Of a stretch of 64,000 nt of DNA, positions 47,085 to 59,548 are shown piece after piece. The notes below the pieces were generated by a model that searched no databases, was not told where the DNA came from, and saw only the letters and a list, made by a program, of their open reading frames with translations. Each line of letters starts with the position of its first letter. Position 1 is the stretch's first letter. The DNA is from Apus apus (Eukaryota; Chordata; Aves; Apodiformes; Apodidae), in NCBI RefSeq assembly GCF_020740795.1, contig NC_067282.1, forward strand, positions 139,362,858 through 139,426,857. Reading direction: 5' to 3'. The translations under genes and the position numbers were made by a program.

Positions 47085-48060
47085 CCCGTATTTCAGCCCA
47101 GCTCCGGGGAGCTTCTCTGAGTGCCTTCGCATTTCGCCAGTGCCCTGTCAACAGCTCAACACGGGGGGAGAGGAGAGGCGGCCCCGCAGCCCCGGCACAG
47201 CCCGCATGGTGCTGGGCGGCAGCACCGCCTGTTCCGCGGGGGATTCCACGGAGCTCCTCACCGCCCCGCCACGGGCCCGGCCCGCCCCGGTCGCGGACTG
47301 GGGCCGGGGCGGGGCGGGGGCCGGCAGAGGGAGCTCCGCGCCGCTCCGCTCGGTTCCGCCGCTGCCCGGCACCTTCCCCGCGCCGCTCCGGCACTTTGTT
47401 GGCAGCCTGGAGCTGAGACCCCGCGCCTGCCCGTGCCCGGAGCCTGGCGGCGCGGAGCCCCGGCTTCCCTGCGCGGAGCCCGGCTGCCGTCGCCCGTCCC
47501 CGCTGTGGGAGCTGCACGGCGGGGCCGCGGGAGGAGGACGCCCGGGAAGGTAAGGGGCTGGCGGGGCGGGATTTCCCCCAGTCGCCGAGCCCCCCCTTTT
47601 GTTCCGGATCCCTAAAAGCCGGTCGGGCAACCTCCCGGCTTCGTAACATGGCGAATTGCGGGACATTATCCCCAGCCTCTCCCCGGTCCCGCCACCTCTC
47701 TCCGCTCGGGCAGGGGCTGCTGGAAAACTCCCTCCCAGGTTCTCCGGGCTGTGCACGGCTCCGGAGCGGCTAGGGACGGTGCTTACTGTTGGCAGCCTTT
47801 CCCCGCCGCCGTAGCTTTATATGCACGTAGCTTTCCGTGTGTGTATGTATAGGTGTACGTATATTTCTCTCCCCCCTCGCCGTAAGGCGAGCGGCCGCCG
47901 CCACACCTGCTCGCACCTTGCCCGCCGGGCTCCCCGGCGGCGGGGTGAGGATCCCGCTGCTGCCCGGGAAAGGCAACGTCCATGCCGGTGCTCCCCTCCT
48001 GCCGCTGCTGCCTCACCTGCTACCAGGTGACTTGGCTGGCTGTCCTTATTCTGGTGGCTT
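47085..48060. promoter_or_regulatory. CpG island, presumed EPS8 promoter
   Basis: The largest CpG island of the window, with GC boxes (GGGGCGGGGC at 47306–47315 and CCCGCCCCGG nearby). It starts abruptly after a T-rich stretch (47000–47055). It lies on the far side of the desert from STRAP, where synteny puts the 5' end of EPS8 on the opposite strand. No TATA box is evident at the island; a TATA-like ATTATAAAAACC near 46686 is probably fortuitous. Confidence 0.65.
47330..47549 (+). other. EPS8: Presumed EPS8 noncoding exon 1 (3' border firm, 5' border approximate)
   Basis: The plus strand carries a strong donor CGGGAAG|GTAAGG, last exon base 47549, inside the CpG island downstream of GC boxes. 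EPS8 encodes an actin-capping and bundling, EGFR-pathway scaffold. As I recall its gene has a 5' noncoding exon and a long first intron, and lies next to STRAP in divergent orientation. The EPS8 start peptide (MNGHISN...) is not found downstream in the window, consistent with a long intron. The identity therefore rests on synteny and the donor, not on coding sequence. The 5' border is a guess. It could instead be another transcript's first exon. Confidence 0.5.
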
Positions 48061-49394
48061 TTCCCCGGCGGTTAAGCTGGCTTTTCCAAAGGTAGCACGT
48101 ACTGGTACTAGCTGACGGGTGGGATAATCTTGTTGCCTGCCTATGTTTCTTCCATGATCTGTCCTGTTGTTTTCCTTCTCAGCTGTTCAGCCCGTTCCCT
48201 CTATCTGCTAACTTTCCCTGGCTTTCTTCCTCTTTTTGCCCCTCTGATCACCATGATGTGCACACCCTTGTGCATCGGGCCGGTGCATGAAAGGTGACCT
48301 GGGCACACAATGGAAATCAGGCTTGTGGCATTCTGCAGCATGATCTAAGGTGCTCCTTCCCCACTCCCCACCCCACATAACCTCAGAACATGTGTTGTAT
48401 CCATGAAAAGTGAGATACTGCAGCTTACACTAAACCCTAGTTTCAAGCCAGTAATACAAGAAGGGTGGAACAAGTTTTTCTTAAGGGTGTTGTTTGGGAA
48501 TCAACCCTCCCACTCAGAAACTGTGCTTTGTGTTGGCTTGTGCATCTTGTACCCCTCCAGAGTTACAGAGATGCATCAGTAGAACCTTTGGTGGAGTCTG
48601 TTTTGTTTACTTAAAGTGAAGTCTGAAGATAAAACTATGATTGCTCTATGTTGTGTCTGCTGAAGTATTAACCAAACGATGAATTTTGTGTGTCTTAATT
48701 GTGCGTCTTCATCGTCATCAAAAACGTGGTCCTCCTCCCTTCCTGTTGATCATCTTTCTTCTCATTTGTGATTGTGCAATGTCTAAATGTCAGCTACAAA
48801 ATTTGCTTACATTGGGACAACATAAAAATGACCATTTTTGTTGATAGCAACTGGAAATACTGAATCAGCATTGTGTGACCCCTCTCTTTTCCATGGAGTA
48901 CTCATGGAAATACTGCAACCCTGCCTCTCTGAGTGGTGGTGCTCTCATAGACAAGGCTTGAGATGAGCTGATCTTTTCTTCTTAGTAAGCATTGGGGATT
49001 GCAAAGAGCTTACAGGGTTTCCAAGGTGTAAAGGAGATGCAGCATATCTCATCTGGATTCACAGTGAGTGTAGCATTATTAGCATATGGGTATCACCAGG
49101 TAATGAGATACTGTGCTCCAGGCTCCACCGAAGCAGGCTGGGGCTGGGTCTGCCTTTTACTGGGGGAGGCTGTGGAAATATAAGTGACTTTGGATCTAAA
49201 TTGTCCAACTATCTTGTTTTGTCACATACTCGTAACGACTGCAGTATTGAGTTATGCCTTCTGATAGCTCAGAATGAATGTTTCTGATTGTGTGTAATTT
49301 TGAAAGCAGCCAAAGCATCCCATTAGGTCTAATGGGAGGCAGGTAACACCCCACAAGCAGCAACACTCAGTAGTGATTGGGAGAACTTTATAGA

Positions 49395-49466
49395 GTAGGG
49401 ACGATGGTTTGGCTCAGTGATACCAAGGGCCTTTTCCAACCTGAATAGTTCTGTGATTCTGTGATT
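49395..49466 (+). mobile_element. Short CR1 LINE tail, plus orientation
   Basis: Only the extreme 3' end is recognisable: GGGCCTTTTCCAACCTGAAT followed by the octamer tail TTCTGTGATTCTGTGATT. Sequence before about 49395 no longer resembles CR1. Confidence 0.8.
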
Positions 49467-52400
49467 AGGTGCCAGGTAGTATATAGTGGTAGTACAGAGT
49501 GCAAGGTTGATCTAAAGGTACTTACTTCCTCTGTGAAATGCACAGATGGAAAAATAATGCAGGAGTTTTGCACTTGGTGACAACTGAATTAGTGAAATAT
49601 GATTCATGTTCTTTCCATCCATAGTTGTAAATGGCAAATCACTCGCATTAACTACTGCATTTTTTTCCTCTGGGTGAAAGCTTATTAAACTTTACACATC
49701 TGAAGTCAAATAATTGGTGCCCTAAGGGTCAAAATAGATTAAATATGTAAGAATCTTTCTCTTCAGCTACTGCAATGAGATAACGGAAGACTTCAAGTGC
49801 ACACAATGAAGACTGCACTAGCAAAGTGCTTGCTAGCTTTGATTTCAGTGTCTAGCACTTGCTCCTCTTAAACTCTTAATGACAATTCCTGCATCATCCA
49901 GTCTTCTTGAATGTTGAATGACTGGTCAAAGGTATGAGATTTTTCTTGAAGACGCAGCTTGCAGCTGTGCCAGATAAAAAAATGGAGCCCTTTGGTCTGT
50001 GACCCCTCCAGATTCCTCTCTTTGCTGTGGGGCTAGGGGCCAGAAAGAAAAGACATTTAACAGCTTGGAGCTTCATTACTTTTGGTATAATGTGCATGGC
50101 CTGATCCTAGTATCTCCATTCAAAGATAACTTGGAAAGGTGCTTTGTTTGTGTGTGTTTTTCTGCACGTGGATAGGTCTGTTTCTCGCATTTCCTTTGAA
50201 ACCAGGATTCCTTCTTACTTTCTCGCTTAACAGCATCTGGTTCTATGTCCCCTTTGTCCATAGGGATTTACAGTTTTCACCATTCTAGTCCTAAGCTGGT
50301 TCCCAAGGAGGCTACTGAACAGCTCATGACTTGATGGCTTCTAAGTGGTTTTGAAGCCTCACTATTTGTTTTGTGGTACAGAGAACAGAATGATGCCTGA
50401 AACACCCTTTTTCCTCCTAGTAAGGCCATACTTACACAATATCTCCTAAGACTGTAAGTCACTTAAAATACCATCTGTAACTAAACTAAGAGTGCAGTTA
50501 CATACATTGAATTTTCAAATTGGGGGGGGTGGAAACTAAGAGGCTAGCTTCTTGTTTTTTTCAGTGCTGGTCCTCTACTTTTTCCAATATTAAATGTTTT
50601 GCATTACCAGAAACTAGAATTCTTTCTTTCAGGGAGAATTTTATCTGAACTTCGGAGTTAGGCTCTGATTCATCCCTTTATTTATTCATCCAACACACTG
50701 ATTTTCTCATAGTTTTGTACAGATCTGGATTTAATCCTGAAGCCAAGGCATTTCAGTTTCCCACCCTAGGTCTCAAGTAAGAGAATGGCCTTCATCTGAT
50801 TTTTACATTTTGCTGGGAAGTTCAGCAGTTGCTGCAGTTCTGAGTGACTACTGAGTTTCTCCCTGTTGTGCCCTATATAAAGCTTGGTTATTTACAGTAA
50901 TTTAAAGTTTAATCTAACTTAGTGGGACTACTCAGTGAGTATGTAGCCTTTGCACAACTGTTTACAAACCAGAGCTCAGCATTCCCTGAAATGAAAAGAC
51001 AAGGTGTCTTTTATAGCATTTGATATTCAGAGATCCTGCACAGTTCCGCTTATTGCCTGGTGAGATTAGTCACAGCCTACTTGGAAAGACCATGATGATG
51101 TAGGAAGAAGCAACTTTCTCATCTCTTTTGTGGGGAGGGCTTGGGTTTTTTGTTAGTTTTGTTGTGGGTTTTTTTGTTGTTGTTTTTAATTGCGTGTCAT
51201 GGACACTGAGGGATAACAAATGAGTCAGTTACAAATGGAAACATTGCTAGGATTAGCCTTTGAGGGCCTGCTTTCATTTCGAGCTGTGACCATGAGCCTG
51301 CAATCACTAACACATGCTTTTGATTTTATTCTTTACTGTCAGTTTTAGTAACATTTTTAAATGTTAGCCAACTCAGGGCCTTGAATGCTACTAGTTGAAC
51401 ACTTCGAATCCTTTCTTCCCCTCCTTCTCTATGCCACTGTCTAGGTAATTATAGTTACCCATGTTGTGAATCTCCATAGGTTTGAGATAAAAAGTGGAAA
51501 TAGCAGATTACTGTTATTTGCGTTTATTTCCTTTGTCTTTTTTCTGAATAGACCTTACCAACCGTATGCATTCTGGGTAGATAAAGTTAATCAATGTCTC
51601 TAACTTCAAAGGTGCAAAGTTAGTATTTTCTGTGGAAATTGTACACCTCCATAAGATATCCTTTTCTGTGGGGTTTTCTGTTGTATAATTTTCTGATGCA
51701 TGACAGAATTGTCATTACTGATGATGTGACAGGGAATTCTACTTACATTTGTTCTTAAAACTTAACTCAAGTTGGCATTTTGACCAACCATGGAAATTGT
51801 TAAGTTTTCTATAAAATTACAAAGGAAAAAAACCTCCAAACCTGCTATAAAAATTGGAGTCCTTTGATACTGTGAAGGCTTTGGGCATTCCAAAACAAAA
51901 TTTAGAAAAAACTTGCTTTTTAAGAATGGTATCTGTTGAGTGAGAGTAGATGTTATGGATGTTCAGTAATCAAAGTAGGCTTTGTACTGGTACCTTTATT
52001 TTTTAGTTCTCAAAAATACATTGATTTTGCACGAGATGGAGGATTTATCTTTTAATAATCCAGAATGTTACCTCTTATGGATTTTCTGGATTTTATAGAT
52101 TACCCCTGCAGGTAAGGGAGCATCTGACTTCTTTCAAGCCTTCCATGTAAACTCATGGAACTGTATTTAGCGACTTATTTGTGAAGCTGCCATAGCTGGT
52201 TCTTGGGGCAGGGGGCTGTGATTTGCTTTTGCTCCTGGATGCTTCAGACTTAACCTACTGCAGGAGTATCGCTATGAGCCTTGAAGTCTGTAGCTCAGGA
52301 ATATTTTCAACTGGAAAATAAAGGGATGACTCATGGGGATTTGTGTGTATTACTTTGATTTCTGCTCCTGCATATAAAAGTATTTTTAAAGGTTCGACCA

Positions 52401-54219
52401 AGTAGAACAGCAGGCACTAGGCTTACTGCTTCTCCCATCAGTACTCCTTTCTCCTCCCCTTTGCCTTCCAGAAACTCGCTCAAGTGCTAATAGAAGCTGA
52501 AAGTGAGATACTAGCAGTACTTTTTTGCTGCTCAATAGCGTAGATCCAGATCCATTGGGAAAGGACATATATTTAACATGCCCCCCAAATCAGTTGCATA
52601 AAACTTGACCTAAAAACATGAGATATACATGACATCACAGAAGCCTGTCCTTCAATACTCACAGATGCCTGGTAAGAGACAAGATTATCTCAATTTTATA
52701 AATGTCTTAACTTTTGGTAGAATTTGACATTGCTGGGATTTGTTTACTTAGTTCTCCTAGTGTCTTGCACCTGAAAGGTGCACTTTAGTTCATGAGCATT
52801 TTCTTTCATTCTGGGGTGACTGAGAGGGCTTACTGTTAATTTAGACCTCTGAATGCTTCTTTGATGATGATTGAGGACTCTACTCTTTGTTCTGATGTAC
52901 TCTTGCTTCTTCTAATGCCACTGCTCTTTTTGTTTGCTTCCTCAGTGTGTCTGAGGTGTTGTCTTCTCTGTTTTCTGAATTAAAGGTTTATTTGTTTCCA
53001 GTCTAAAATATAATTTAGAGTGATTACCCTTGAGAAAGCTTTTTCCATAAATCCAGCTAATCCATAAAGGATTTCATACTTGGTGTTTCAGGGAGTTAGA
53101 TATGTGGTTGATGCATCCGTTTGTTAAGAGTTAAGTGCCTGTGAGAATCCCAGTGTACATCATAAAAATATTTTGAATGTGCAGTTCTATTACTCAGAGC
53201 ATATGAATGTGAGACCTTTGTACAAAGAGTGAGACATTCATCTCACATGTTGAGTTCCTCACTGTAACTGGGTGCATATAACAATGATATAGCAACGGCT
53301 ATGCAATGGAATTGAGTTACATCATGATGAGTTTGTGATCTCAAGCTGTAATGAAATTCAGCTTGATAATCTTCACTGCCATTTAAAAAATGGCATGGAA
53401 AAGTCAGCCATTTATAGATGTGCCTCTAAAGTAATTCACAGCTTTGCACAACATGTTTTGAGAAGTCGGACAGCGCATTATACTGCGTTCAATTGGAGAT
53501 ATAAATATACATCTATGTTTCACATTCAGAATTGGGTGACAGGCTGTGTATTTAAATGCAGGTTTTTTTCTTTTGTCACCTCAGTGTCGTCTCAGACTCA
53601 CTTTTCCCAAAGTGGAACTACTCTTTGTTCCGCTTATAGTATTATTGCTTTGCAATTCTTCCCATGCTCTTGCAACCTCAGTGTAATGTTTCATCTCTTC
53701 TATTTCCTTCTCTCCTTGTATTTAAGGATAAAGAATTGTCCAGGGGTGAAGGCAGAGAGTGGGAGGGTAGGAGGGTGGAGTCTGTTTCTGTTTTAACTGC
53801 AAACTTCGTTATGGCTAATAAATCCAGGCTATCTGGTAATTACCATCTCAGTGCTATCTCGCTTACAGGGGGCAGGACGGAGTGAGGAATCTGGACTTTG
53901 TAACTTAGTGTCCATTAGGTAAGTCACCCCTGTGTGACGAATGTCCTATCTCTGTCGAGATACAAACACAGCTTCTCTGTTGCAGTCACTGTTTTCCCTT
54001 CTTATGGCTGCTCCTTTATCCTGTGATAAAGCACTACTGTGTTTTGAACCTTACCTTCAGCTTTGGTCTCAGTTCTTCTGCCTGTTCAACCTGACCCCTG
54101 GGTGACCTCTTAATGTTTTCCTTCTCCGCTTGCCCAAGTCAAGCCCATGTTTCTTACCATGTTCCATGCTCTAGTCCATACTACTCTTGAGTCTTGATGA
54201 AACTTTAGTCGCCTGTTCT

Positions 54220-54252
54220 TCTTTCATTCTTTCTTTGTTTCTTTCTTTATCC
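54220..54252. repeat. (TTTC)n-type simple repeat
   Basis: A pyrimidine tract of TTCTTTC and TTTCTTTC units with interruptions, about 33 bp. Polypurine/polypyrimidine composition only. Confidence 0.7.
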
Positions 54253-54734
54253 CCTAAGTTTTCCCTACCCTTTTTGTTTTGCTTCACTCTTCAGTTGTGC
54301 ATAGCTGTCCATGTCTAGCTTTACGGAGTGCACTTACATCACTTCTTGGAAAACATCTTTTTCTTGTTCACAGACCAACTATTTTTCCCCTTTTGTGTCA
54401 TTAGTCTTTATTCCAGTGTCTTCTGAAATGCATTTCACATCCATTGATCTCAGTGGGACATATCGTCTTTGAAATTACATGGATAGTCAAGTCTTTGTGG
54501 GATAGGGTTTTAAAAATAATGTCTTCTCTAAAGGTTTGACACTGTGTATTTTTTCTAGGCAATAATTTTAAGCTCACTTCAAGCGGTTCCAGAGCTGAGG
54601 ACCTGAATAGGAGGTGTTAGAGTGTGCATAGGCATTTGTTTTCCCTATGTGAGTGAGGTGTCTAATATACACTTTAAAAGTCTGTTCAGTGTACGTCTTA
54701 CTGAATATATCTCTCGGGAGATCCATGAGACTTA

Positions 54735-54806
54735 ATTAGCAAATGTTTATACAGCCTTTTGAAGATATAAAGCACCATATAAAGGCTAAGTGTTGTTATT
54801 ATTACC
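54735..54806 (+). repeat. Possible L2/MIR-type 3' end fossil
   Basis: The sequence TTTTGAAGATATAAAGCACC, then ATATAAAGGCTAAGTG and TTGTTATTATTA resembles the shared 3' end of L2 LINEs and MIR/CORE SINEs ('AAAGCGCTATATAAATGCTAAGTATTATTATT'). Such fossils are rare and very old in birds, and survivors are sometimes under constraint. Confidence 0.45.
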
Positions 54807-57594
54807 ACCAGCTGCTTTGTTTTAATTGCAATAATAAACGTTTCAGTGCAAGTGGTTGTATTACTATTGTTCTAGATACAGTTTTGTGAACACTGGAGAC
54901 ACTGAGAGTGGTGGTAAAAATGATGGTGAGGTACAGTGTGTGGGAGAGTATAGATTAGAGAAGCTGCACTTCCAGCTTTGAAAGCTTTTTATAAAGGACT
55001 TCTTTAAAAGAAAAAAAGAAAAAAATACCAAAAGGAAAAATAACAAGTCCACAACAGGGAAAGAATAAAACCTCTTCTGCAGTTTGCAAGTCTTTCCTAA
55101 TCACAGGGCTATCTGGGGGGAGGTCTGTGCTGTGCAGTGTCTCACCTGATTAGGAATGTGCTGACAGCAGTTACATTTGTGACATTGTCATGTAAAAGAA
55201 GGGATCTTTTAGAGATGATTGGTAATTGGTAGTATAGCAAAAGAGACATGGTATAAATCACAATTAGCCTTTAGGATTTTTTCTTAGGTCTACTTTTGTA
55301 AAACACCCATGACTTACTGCTGAGCTATTTTTATTAATGTTCTTGTGCTTATCTCGCATAACCAGCTTGTTAAAAGAGGATATGAACACTTTTTAAGCCT
55401 CTGACTTAAAAATTGTGAGAAAGAGAAAAGATTGATTCCAACAGGCTTGAAGATAGATTCATTTCTCTTCTGGTTAGCAAAATGAGAGGGGCAAAATTAA
55501 ACTGAAGACTTAGAGGATGGATAATTTATCCACGGTGAAAATAATTCGATTTAGCTGTAATGTACAATTTAATTGTAAAACTTTAACCTAAAATAAAATA
55601 AATACAGGGGAGTTCTGTTTTGGTAAAAATCCAGAATTAATGAGGGTAAGGAAAAAAAATAACAAAAGAACACTGAGGAGGAACAATTATTCTGCTAACA
55701 TCTCTGAAGGATCTGAGGGGGTTACTTGGTCACATTATAAGAAGAATGTTGTGCTGCTGGAATGTTGGAGAGGATTGATAATACTTGTGCTTTGAAGAAA
55801 ACTTCTCTGTTCTTTTTACTGTAAACATCTGAGATAAGATGGAAAAGTTACAAGAACACAACACCTTCTGTGAGTTCTTTCAACATTCTTAATTGCTCCT
55901 TATGAGGTCTCAATTTGAATATTGTTATATATTTCTGGTTATTTTTATGGGGGTTCTAGTTTACTAAGTTGGGCTGTCAAACTGCCTGTAACAAGTGATC
56001 TGTTTCTAATTGTATCTTAATATCTACAATAAAGCTTATTTAGATTGCTAGAGATGTTTTCTAGTAGCTTCTGGATCAGTTCTAATTATGAGGACCTAAA
56101 TCAGTTAACACATCTGAGAGATCACGTGAATTTGGACCGTGGGCAAAAGGATTTCATAGTGGCTGCACTGTAAGGGCTTCTAAACAAGAAATGATGCAAA
56201 GCGGGGAACTGTTTTAGTCTTTTATGCTTATGTATAAGTAAATTTTCAGACAACTTTGAACATTAGTGAACAGCAAGAAGAAAAGGCAGCAGCCTTCTTT
56301 TTTTTGGGTGGTGTTTTGTGTTTTTTTTTTTTTTAATTTTAGTGAAATCATACTTTAAACACAACCATAAAGCATACAACCACAAAGTCTTTCTGCATAG
56401 AAATAGAAGCAGATTAAGTGAAACACATGGAGGTAGGCAATGTAACACTGAGGCCTGTATGGAGATGTCCCAGGTGCTGGATGGTTAAGTTCAGAAAGTG
56501 TTGCTTTGGCTGCTCAAAATATTTTCAGTAGCAATGTGGATGACAATTCGTACCATTGTATTAAAGCTGTTCTCCCTTTATTGTGTGAGACTGATGACAC
56601 CTCATTTTAAATAAAAGTCTGTTTTTTCTTGAGGGCTGCAGGAAAGAGCAACTGTTTTCTGCTCCCTGCATACAGCGGTACAGCAATTTTACAGGAATTT
56701 TTTTTTCTGTTATACTAGACTGTAATATATCATAGTATAATAGCTATCTTTTGAAGTACAGAAAATCCGCCTAAGGGGCCATAATTTTAAAGTATAATAT
56801 GAAATGCTATTTTAATAAGGTTTGCTCCTTGCATGTTTTAAGTGTGTGTGTGTTGAAACCTTGCTAATCTTTGATTTGCACAAAGTGTGTGGCTCGTTCC
56901 CTAACTGTCAAGGAATTAATGGTGTGCTTCAATGAGATCTTGCATTACTAGACTGCAATTATTTTTAGAAGAGATTCTACACTGTATTTTATGGTGCTTT
57001 GTGAATTATCGTAATAAATGAAATGAAATGGTCGTTGTCAAAACGTATGAACAAAGTAACCTGATTCCTGTTTTCATGTACTGGCTGGCTCATGAAATTA
57101 AGTGACTTCCAGTGGACTTCTAGGCCATTTATACAAGTTGGTGATGTTTGCTGTGTTATATTGTTTTCCTTGTACTTGTGACGAGTTGAACAATGCTGTA
57201 GCTGACAAGAAGCAGCTCCATTGATGAGATGACAACATGTCTCTCCAGTACTTCCTCTTTTGGCCTTGTAGTTGAAAAGGGAACAAAAAGGCAATGCATA
57301 TATTGGTTCACTTAATGAATTTGGGTCCTCATTGGGACCATGACAGTGTGATCTCTGTCAAGTATTGTATGGTTACAGGCTCTGAGTGAAGTTGTTCAGA
57401 GGAATGCCTAAAGCAGAGATGTCAGGAGAGGGCGGGCATATCCAAGCCAATTTTAGTTTTACTCTCCCAGCATCAGAAGCAGGCTACAGTTGCATGGGAC
57501 ACAGTGGACTCCATGCCTCTTGGCTGAGGACAGAAATCCTTGCTGCCATGGCTAGATTGTTTCTATTTTAAGTCAGATAATCTATAAAACCTTT

Positions 57595-57660
57595 TTAAAG
57601 CCACAAGGGATCGTTACATCATCTTGTTTAGCCTCCAGAGTGTATGAAGGTGGAGAGTCT
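57595..57660 (-). mobile_element. Possible ancient CR1 3' fragment
   Basis: AAGCCACAAGGGATCGTTAC and ATCATCTTGTTTAGCCTCC resemble the reversed 3' end of older amniote CR1 families ('CCAGAAGGGACCATTAGATCATCTAGTCTGACCTCC'). It is short and diverged. Confidence 0.35.
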
Positions 57661-58705
57661 CTGCCTTTTTCTGGCAGAAAAATATAAACCAAGGTTTCTT
57701 GTCCTTTCTCTCTGTCCGTGATAGACTGAACAATTTAAACTTGCCTCCCTCTGGCAAACATTGGCATTTTTAATGAAGTTCATTAGTGAATTTGTAGTGA
57801 TTCTGTTTGATTTGTGTGTTGCTACCCTCTAGATACTGTTGTTCATGTTTATCTAAGTATTTTTTGGCACACAGCAAACGCAATATAGATTTTCTCTGCA
57901 TATAGACCTTTTCACCCAAACCCTCACAGACTAAAAGCAGATAATCTTGGAGTCTGTACTACTTTTTTTTTTTTCAGGCTTCACTCTAAAAATTGTAGAT
58001 TAGGTCTCTCTCTGAACCACTATATGCTTCTCTGCATAATAAATTTTGGCACACACGGCAGACTGAGGAACATGGTTGCAGAAGAGTTTCTGAGAGTTAA
58101 GGACCGTATTACCCTAGGGGAGCAATCCATGGAAGCATTGGGGAGGTTCTTGTGTAGGTTCACCTTGACATTTGAGAGACTTGGGGCCTTCCTACCTCCT
58201 AGACCATGGAGATGGTGGTCTACAGCAACTGGAATGTCCAGATGCATGCTGTGGTAGTACTCCCATTAATGCCAGCAATAACTCTTACTTCATGGTTGTG
58301 TCTCCCTTGTGGCTGCTACTGAACAAGATTTGCAGATGTCAGTTCAGGCAATTTACTAAATTGAATCCACAAGACTGTGTGAGAATGTGTCACAAGTGAT
58401 GCAAGTTCTCCTTGGTATTAAAACCTCCCTCACAGACCTTAAGTGCAGTGACTTCTTTAGGACATAAAGAAAAGTGCATAGTAATATTACATATGACCTT
58501 GCTCTTTATGTGCTCCCCGCATGCCTCCCCTACATGGAACTCTTGCCTCCAGTAATGAGGAAATGTTCTGTTGTTGCCAGGATGACTTAAATAGCAGAGA
58601 CTTCCAGATATTCCCCTGTTCTTACCCTGTGATCCCCTCAGGGATCAACTGACCTTAAAAATTATGCAGATCTGGAGCTTAGGGTCATTTCTGTTGTACA
58701 GAAAC

Positions 58706-58724
58706 TTTTTTTTTTTTTTTTTTT
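58706..58724. repeat. Poly-T run (19)
   Basis: An uninterrupted T run in the presumed EPS8 intron. A nearby (A7G)-type tract at about 58865–58890 is a second simple repeat. Neither is attached to a recognisable retroelement. Confidence 0.85.
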
Positions 58725-59486
58725 AATAGGCATTGGGATGATAGTGTTGCATTCACTGATTAGAAACCATATGTGATTAATATTTGCTGTCTTAATGTGC
58801 CCTCTCCACTCTGGACACACATTTCCCCTAGAGCTTCTAGAAATACACTAAGTCATTGCTTCTCAGAAAAAAAGAAAAAAAGAAAAAAAAGCGAAGGATT
58901 TTGCCCTCCCTTGCTTGTGCTCATTTGTGCCTTTAGGACAATATATGTATGTATTCTGTGCAGATAGTTTTTCATTTTCTTTCCAGTTTTACAACAGCTG
59001 TGCATTTTGTTTTCATCTAGATCTACTATCGTGCCTAGGGAAACCACATCTGGCAGTGTATAAATGTCTTCAGCAGTCAGTTTTTTCCAGACAATGCTAC
59101 AGTACACATAGTGAGAATCTGATGGAGTGTAGGCTCTGCTGTACAGCAGTACTCAAATGTTTGTGGCTTAGCAAAAAGTCTTTCCCCTCTTCTTTGGATG
59201 TAGTGAACAGAAATTTCAAAAAACTTATTTAAGAAATTGCTGAGAGTTGCTTAAAACCTACCTTGACCAGTTTGAAGGTATTCTTCAGCCCTTTTGGAAA
59301 AATTCACTATTTATGCTTGGTAGTGGTGTTTGTGAAGGCGTTGGCCTCAATGGCAGAGGAGAGACTTGATTCAGGATCAAAATTGCTATCTGTAAATACT
59401 TACTTGTTCCACTGATAGTAGTGGGACAACTTGTCTGTTTTCCTGCTATTTAACTTAAATGCTTGTAAGACCAAGGCCGAAAATCT

Positions 59487-59548
59487 CAAAAAACCAGCAA
59501 CCCACAACAAAAAAAACAAACAAAAAAACCAAACCAAAACAAACCCTG
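59487..59548. repeat. A/C-rich simple repeat
   Basis: A low-complexity run of AAAAACAAACAAAAAAACC and CCAAACCAAAAC words, close to a (ATT)n-like T-rich tract at about 59625–59661. Confidence 0.75.

Noticed and set aside
46930-47756. Frames of 137–239 codons on both strands in the third CpG island
   Set aside because: The products are low-complexity Ala/Gly/Pro/Arg-rich with no family resemblance, and the plus-strand donor marks this as a first exon rather than a coding gene.
53335-53796. 153-codon plus-strand frame in the presumed EPS8 intron
   Set aside because: The translation has no recognisable domain and looks like random AT-rich sequence.
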